Virus record (IMG/VR): IMGVR_UViG_3300027739_000025
Span: 1-31,168 of that record
Direction: 5' to 3' (one strand)
Source: a virus
DNA length: 31,168 nt
Shown: positions 27,293 through 31,168 of the stretch, piece after piece
Layout: the number at the start of each line of letters is the position of its first letter
Position numbering within the stretch: the first letter of the stretch is position 1
Position numbers and translations under genes: made by a program
The notes under the pieces: generated by a model
Told to the model about the DNA's origin: nothing
The model's database searches: none
What the model saw: the letters and a program-made list of their open reading frames with translations, nothing else

Positions 27293-29368
27293 ATGGGGAG
27301 CCATCAGAAACTGCCGGCCCTACTGGCCCCGGTGGCCAGGGCCATTGCCGGCATCAACAACGACACCAAGCCCCAAGGCAGCTGGTACAGCATCAAGGCC
27401 TTGGCCAGGGGCCGCGCCGAGATCCTGCTCTACGACGAAATCGGCGGTTGGGGCATCACCGCCCAGCAGTTCGCCCGCGACCTCAAGGCCCTGGGCGATC
27501 TGAGCCAGATCGACCTGCGGGTGCATTCTCCGGGCGGCGACGTGTTCGAGGGCATGGCCATCTACAACCTGCTGCGCAACCACCCGGCCAACGTAGACGG
27601 CTATGTCGACGGCCTGGCGGCCTCAATGGGCAGTGTGGTGCTGATGGCGGCCAACGCCATCCACATCCCCGAAAACGCCATGATCATGGTGCATAAGCCC
27701 TGGGGCATTCAGGGCGGTGACGCCGACGATATACGCCGTTATGCCGAGCTGCTCGACAAGATCGAAAACTCCTTGGTCATGGCCTACGTCGCCAAGACCG
27801 GCAAGAGCGAGGACGAAATCAAGGCCCTGCTCAAGGAAGAAACCTGGATGAACGGCCGAGAGGCCGTTGCCGCCGGCTTTGCCGACCATCTGACCGAGCC
27901 GCTGGCCACGGCCGCACAACTTACCTCGAATCGCCTGCAGGAGTTCGCCCACATGCCCCAAGCAATGCAAAACCTGATCAATCCGCGTGCCCAGGGCATC
28001 AACCCGCCGGCTCCCGCGCCGGCGCCGGCCCCGTCTCCGGCTCCTTCCCCGACACCTGCACCGGCGCCCGCCGATCCGCTGGCGGCCGCCCGCGCCCAGG
28101 TGATCGCCGAGGAGACCGCCCGCCGTGCCGCCATCAGTGCCGTTTTCCAGCCGTTCGCCGCCACCCAGGGCGAGCTGCTGCAGACTTGCCTGGGCGATAT
28201 GACCATCACCGCCGAGCAGGCCCAAGCCAGGCTGTTGGCTCGGCTGGGAGAGGGCACTACCCCGACCGCCCCGGCCCATGTCTATGCCGGAAACGGAAAT
28301 CTGGTCGGCGACTCGGTACGCGCCTCGATCCTCGCCCGTGCCGGCCTGGCCGCCATCGAGGCCAGCAACAACTACAACCATATGACCCTGCGCGAGCTGG
28401 CCCGCGCGTCGCTGGCCGACCGCGGCATCGGGGTGGCGTCGTACAACCCCATGCAGATGGTCGGCATGGCCTTCACCCACGGCAGCAGCGACTTCGGCAA
28501 CATCCTGCTGGACGTGGCCAACAAGTCGGTGCTGCTGGGCTGGAACGAGTCCGAAGAAACCTTCGAGCTGTGGACCAAAGAGGGCGAGTTGGCCGACTTC
28601 AAGATCGCCCATCGCGTCGGCCTGGGCGAGTTCGCGTCTCTGCGCCAGGTGCGGCCAGGCGCCGAATACAAGCAGGTCACGGTGGGCGACCGCGGCGAGC
28701 CTATCGCCCTGGCGACCTACGGCGAGATTTTCAGCATCAACCGCCAGGCGATCATCAACGACGACCTGAGCCAGCTGACCGACATTCCGCGCAAGATGGG
28801 CATGGCTGCCAAGGCCACCATCGGCGATCTGGTTTATGCCGTGCTGACCGCCAACGCGGCCATGCGCGACACCGTCGCGCTGTTCCATGCCGATCATGGC
28901 AACCTGCTGACCGGCGCCGGATCGGCGCTGAGCATTGATGCCCTGAGCAAGGCCCGCCAGGCCATGCGCACCCAGAAGACCCAGACCGAAGGCGGCCAGG
29001 CGCGGACCCTGAATATCCGCCCGGCCTTCGTGCTGACCCCCATCGCCCTGGAGGACAAGGCTCGCCAGTTGATCGCCTCGGGCTCGGTGCCGGGGGCCGA
29101 CTCCAACTCGGCCATCGTCAACCCGCTCAAGGACTTCGCCCAGGTGATCGGCGAGCCGCGCCTCGACGACGCCTCGGCGGCGGCCTGGTATCTGGCTGCC
29201 GCCAAGGGCACCGACACCATCGAGGTGGCCTACCTCAATGGCATCAAGGTGCCCTATGTCGAGCAGCAGGAAGGCTTCACCGTCGACGGGGCGGCTACCA
29301 AGGTACGCATCGACGCCGGGGTCGCGCCGCTCGACTTCCGTGGCATGACCAAGTCCGCCGGCGCCTAA
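27293..29368 (+). CDS. ClpP-like prohead protease fused to major capsid protein
   Basis: A 691-residue fusion. Residues 30-215 are a ClpP-type S14 protease: HSPGGDVFEGMAIYN, catalytic Ser111 in AASMGS, and His134 in MVHKPW. Residues 238-265 are a Pro/Ala linker. Residues 268-330 look like a scaffold-like helical region, and the capsid domain runs from about 340 to the end (MTLRELARASLADRGIGV, LLGWNESEETFELWTKEG, TIEVAYLNGIKVPYVEQQ). In this family the protease is thought to cut itself from the capsid during prohead maturation. AAGGAGG precedes ATG 27293. Fusions of this kind are known in Pseudomonas and related phages, so a frameshift or sequencing error is not needed to explain it. Confidence 0.93.
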   Translation: MGSHQKLPALLAPVARAIAGINNDTKPQGSWYSIKALARGRAEILLYDEIGGWGITAQQFARDLKALGDLSQIDLRVHSPGGDVFEGMAIYNLLRNHPANVDGYVDGLAASMGSVVLMAANAIHIPENAMIMVHKPWGIQGGDADDIRRYAELLDKIENSLVMAYVAKTGKSEDEIKALLKEETWMNGREAVAAGFADHLTEPLATAAQLTSNRLQEFAHMPQAMQNLINPRAQGINPPAPAPAPAPSPAPSPTPAPAPADPLAAARAQVIAEETARRAAISAVFQPFAATQGELLQTCLGDMTITAEQAQARLLARLGEGTTPTAPAHVYAGNGNLVGDSVRASILARAGLAAIEASNNYNHMTLRELARASLADRGIGVASYNPMQMVGMAFTHGSSDFGNILLDVANKSVLLGWNESEETFELWTKEGELADFKIAHRVGLGEFASLRQVRPGAEYKQVTVGDRGEPIALATYGEIFSINRQAIINDDLSQLTDIPRKMGMAAKATIGDLVYAVLTANAAMRDTVALFHADHGNLLTGAGSALSIDALSKARQAMRTQKTQTEGGQARTLNIRPAFVLTPIALEDKARQLIASGSVPGADSNSAIVNPLKDFAQVIGEPRLDDASAAAWYLAAAKGTDTIEVAYLNGIKVPYVEQQEGFTVDGAATKVRIDAGVAPLDFRGMTKSAGA

Positions 29369-29387
29369 ACGCCCCCGGATGTTTCTT

Positions 29388-29410
29388 GCCCCGCCCTGTG
29401 CGGGGCTTTT
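29388..29410 (+). terminator. Intrinsic terminator after the capsid gene
   Basis: GCCCCGC and GCGGGGC form a 7-bp stem around CCTGT, followed by TTTT. It lies inside the head operon; partial read-through would give more capsid message than tail message, or late antitermination may override it. Confidence 0.8.
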
Positions 29411-29437
29411 CACTTCCGCCCAATGAGGATTGATCCC

Positions 29438-29752
29438 ATGGCCAAGAATTTCGTACAGGACGGCGACGTCCTGAGCCTAATCGCCCCCACCGGCGGTGTC
29501 GTTTCCGGCAGTGCCTATGCCATTGGTCAGCTGGTAGTGGTAGCCCACGAGGATGCCGCCGAGGGCCAGCCCTTCCAGGGGCACGCAGTCGGCGTCTGGC
29601 AGCTGCCCTGCGCCACAGGCCTGACCGCCGGCGCCAAGGTCAGCCTGTTGGACGGTGGCCTGGTCGCGGATGGCACCGCCTCGTCTGTGCCCTGCGGCAA
29701 GCTGGTCACTGCTGTATCCGGCGGCTTCGCCAACGTGCGGTTGAGCAACTGA
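29438..29752 (+). CDS. Head decoration / capsid-stabilising protein (DUF2190-like)
   Basis: A 104-residue beta-rich protein (MAKNFVQDGDVLSLIAPTGG, later GQPFQGHAVGVWQLPCATG and KVSLLDGGLVADG), the pattern of DUF2190 capsid-associated proteins, small SH3-like trimers that clamp mature capsids in the place of lambda gpD. It follows the capsid gene and its terminator. GAGGATTGA is its ribosome binding site. It overlaps the next gene by one base. Confidence 0.75.
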   Translation: MAKNFVQDGDVLSLIAPTGGVVSGSAYAIGQLVVVAHEDAAEGQPFQGHAVGVWQLPCATGLTAGAKVSLLDGGLVADGTASSVPCGKLVTAVSGGFANVRLSN

Positions 29753-30072
29753 TGGACGGCCGATTCGGCCGGGCACTGGGGCGCCTGCACGGCGTATCGG
29801 CTGCCCGGCTATCTGACTCCACTGGAAGCTACGCCTATGGCCCCGACGTGACAGTCACGGGCATTGACCTGATGGTGGACCGCAACCTGCAGCGCGAGGG
29901 GCCGGACGGCATGTTCATCTCCGGCGTGATTGGCATCAGCTGGCCCGCCGCGCAGCTGGCTACGGCAGACCGTGGCGGCATCTTCACCATCGGCAGCGAG
30001 CGCTTCACGGTGGAAATGCTGATCGCCAATGACGGCCACTACATCACCGCGGCCTGCATGAGGAAGTCATGA
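29752..30072 (+). CDS. Head-tail connector (gpFII-like)
   Basis: A 106-residue protein with a basic N-terminal helix (GRFGRALGRLHG) followed by strands around VTVTGIDLMVDRNLQ and GGIFTIGSERFTVEML. Size, fold type and place (after the decoration protein, before the tail terminator) match lambda gpFII and its relatives, which attach to gpW to form the tail-docking surface. Overlaps the previous stop (TGATG type) and the next start by four bases. Confidence 0.65.
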   Translation: MDGRFGRALGRLHGVSAARLSDSTGSYAYGPDVTVTGIDLMVDRNLQREGPDGMFISGVIGISWPAAQLATADRGGIFTIGSERFTVEMLIANDGHYITAACMRKS

Positions 30073-30530
30073 GCAACCCACTGACCCTCGGTCGCCAGGC
30101 GCTGTTGCAGCGCCTGCAGACCATCACCAAGGCCAACGGTTACCTGACCGACACCGGCCTGAACGTGCGCACGGGCTGGTTCAACGAAGTGCTGCAAAGC
30201 GCTGCCCTGACCTTTCCGGTGATCGTTCTGCAGAAGGGCAAGGATCTTGACCCTGAGCCAGGGCCGCGTGGGCTCAGGGCATTGCGCGGCTTCTTCGTCA
30301 TTGGTGCGGTGGATACCGGCCTTGACGACTACGAAGATGCTCTCGATGCCCTCGAGCTGGACCTGCTGCGCTGCCTGCGCCCGGAGCAGGGCAGGCCGCT
30401 TCCCTGGGCGCCGGCCGGCATCCAGAACATCGCCCTGGGCGGTGCCGAGCAGTTTCCGCCCGGCAACGGCGAGCGCGCGGCCAGCGTGCTGATCCCGGTC
30501 CACCTGCACACCTTCATCACTGGCCTCTGA
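30069..30530 (+). CDS. Tail terminator / minor tail protein (gpU-like)
   Basis: A 153-residue protein starting MSNPLTLGRQALLQRLQTI. The N-terminal helix, a central strand around FPVIVLQKGKD, the ALRGFFVIGAVDTG strand and the helix DYEDALDALELDLLRCL follow the alpha/beta layout of gpU-like tail terminators, which cap the tail tube at its head end. It lies directly before the tail tube gene, as gpU precedes gpV in lambda. No zinc or catalytic motif is seen. It overlaps the preceding gene by four bases. Confidence 0.65.
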   Translation: MSNPLTLGRQALLQRLQTITKANGYLTDTGLNVRTGWFNEVLQSAALTFPVIVLQKGKDLDPEPGPRGLRALRGFFVIGAVDTGLDDYEDALDALELDLLRCLRPEQGRPLPWAPAGIQNIALGGAEQFPPGNGERAASVLIPVHLHTFITGL

Positions 30531-30543
30531 CCCGGAGAACCCC

Positions 30544-31168
30544 ATGAGCGAACTCTATTCCCTGCAGGGCAGCTTCTTCAGTGCCGTCCGCAACGCCACC
30601 ACCGGCAAGCCCGGCAAGCGCACCTGGCTCGGCAACGCCTCGGCCGCCAGTCTGGCGATTTCCGCCAACAAGTCCGACAAGAACGAATCGTTCGGCGGCT
30701 CGCGCGGCCTCTATGGCTCGCTGATCACCGGCAAGAGCGGCACCCTGAACATCACCCTCGACGAGTTCCTGGTCGAGAACCTGGCACTGGCCCTGCATTC
30801 CAGCCCGGTCGCCATCGCCTCCGGCACGGTATCGGCCGAGGAGTTGCCGACCGGGTTGGTGGCCGGCGACGAGGTGCAACTGGACCAGCGCTTCGTCTCC
30901 AGCCTGGTGCTGACCGACGGCAATGCCAGTCCGGTCACGCTGGTCGAAGGCACCCACTACGAGATCGTCTCGCTCGCCGGTGGCATCGTCAAAGTCCTCA
31001 GCCCGGCCAGCCTGACCCAGCCCTTCGAGGCGGCCTACAGCTACGCCGCTGCCGACAGCCTGGCGATCTTCGCCAACAGCACGCCGCCCGAGCGCTGGAT
31101 CTTCTTCGACGGCATCAACACCGTGACCGGCGACAAGGTGATCCTCGACCTGTTCCGCGTGCAGTTCG
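30544..31168 (+). CDS. Major tail tube protein, 5' part
   Basis: The ORF starts at ATG 30544 after CCGGAGAAC and is open to the right edge, so 208 residues are visible. The sequence is beta-rich with Thr/Ser/Gly strands (LYSLQGSFFSAVRNATTG, SGTLNITLDEFLVENLALAL, WIFFDGINTVTGD), the pattern of siphophage tail tube proteins (gpV-like), which stack as hexameric rings. Its position after the tail terminator supports this. The stop and any C-terminal Ig-like domain lie outside the window. Confidence 0.75.
   Translation, partial: MSELYSLQGSFFSAVRNATTGKPGKRTWLGNASAASLAISANKSDKNESFGGSRGLYGSLITGKSGTLNITLDEFLVENLALALHSSPVAIASGTVSAEELPTGLVAGDEVQLDQRFVSSLVLTDGNASPVTLVEGTHYEIVSLAGGIVKVLSPASLTQPFEAAYSYAAADSLAIFANSTPPERWIFFDGINTVTGDKVILDLFRVQF

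Noticed and set aside
27623-29413. Long minus-strand open frame of 596 codons opposite the capsid gene
   Set aside because: It is the shadow of the protease-capsid gene in GC-rich DNA; composition is Gly/Arg/His-rich with no recognisable domain and no suitable start signal.
1-31168. Two tandem prophages, one ending near 2230 and one beginning near 21500
   Set aside because: Only one set of each virion gene is visible and the two parts are complementary (tail end and endolysin on the left, holin, head and early tail genes on the right), so one permuted element is simpler. The full contig would decide.

Overview
The window is a GC-rich, Pseudomonas-like stretch that reads as part of a temperate siphophage whose lysogenic state is probably a plasmid (a phage-plasmid). 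The virion genes are lambda-like: Nu1-type small terminase, gpA-type large terminase, gpW, gpB-type portal, a ClpP protease fused to the major capsid protein, and tail genes. They run off the right edge at 31168. The left edge opens inside a tail-tip gene followed by the endolysin, so the late operon appears to wrap around a circular or permuted molecule. I cannot prove circularity from this window.

Layout. 1-2230: end of the late operon (tail tip protein, transglycosylase-like endolysin, small ORF). 2249-3454: accessory locus with two leftward genes (an HTH-like protein and a small HsdS-like protein) behind a large inverted-repeat operator. 3600-5500: a plasmid replicon with the order of IncFII/R1, namely antisense RNA region, leader peptide overlapping repA, then a region with a perfect DnaA box. 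5436-6447: kfrA behind tandem repeats. 6600-8056: a P1 immI-like module (c4-like leader RNA, Icd-like ORF, ORF6N antirepressor). 8442-11096: two unrecognised plasmid-type genes and a candidate moron. 11517-13260: NinX-like, ParC-like, then leftward parA and a ParG-like gene. 13367-13896: divergent Arc/Mnt-like regulators. 13919-15738: leftward CI-like repressor operon facing a Cro-like gene. 15725-19631: early lytic operon including a sliding-clamp-like protein, a degenerate dNMP-kinase-like protein and a candidate Q-like regulator. 19789-21461: tyrosine recombinase and zinc-ribbon protein. 21498-31168: late promoter with operator and downstream terminator, then holin, candidate cos region, packaging, head and tail genes.

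Two families of dispersed repeats tie the plasmid region together. One is an array of 8-bp units (consensus near CAAGAATT) found at four places, including directly before parA; it is a candidate ParG-type centromere and regulon. The other is a 15-16 bp imperfect palindrome, GCGTGACGGGTAACGC, found about eight times; in five genes its TGA is the stop codon itself.

Working model (inference): RepA, ParA/ParG, KfrA and perhaps the recombinase maintain the lysogen as a plasmid. CI and the c4-like RNA hold the lytic genes off. CI lacks the Ser and Lys of the S24 self-cleavage dyad, so the ORF6N antirepressor is the likely inducer. The Q-like protein would then open the late promoter through its terminator and through further terminators inside the late operon.
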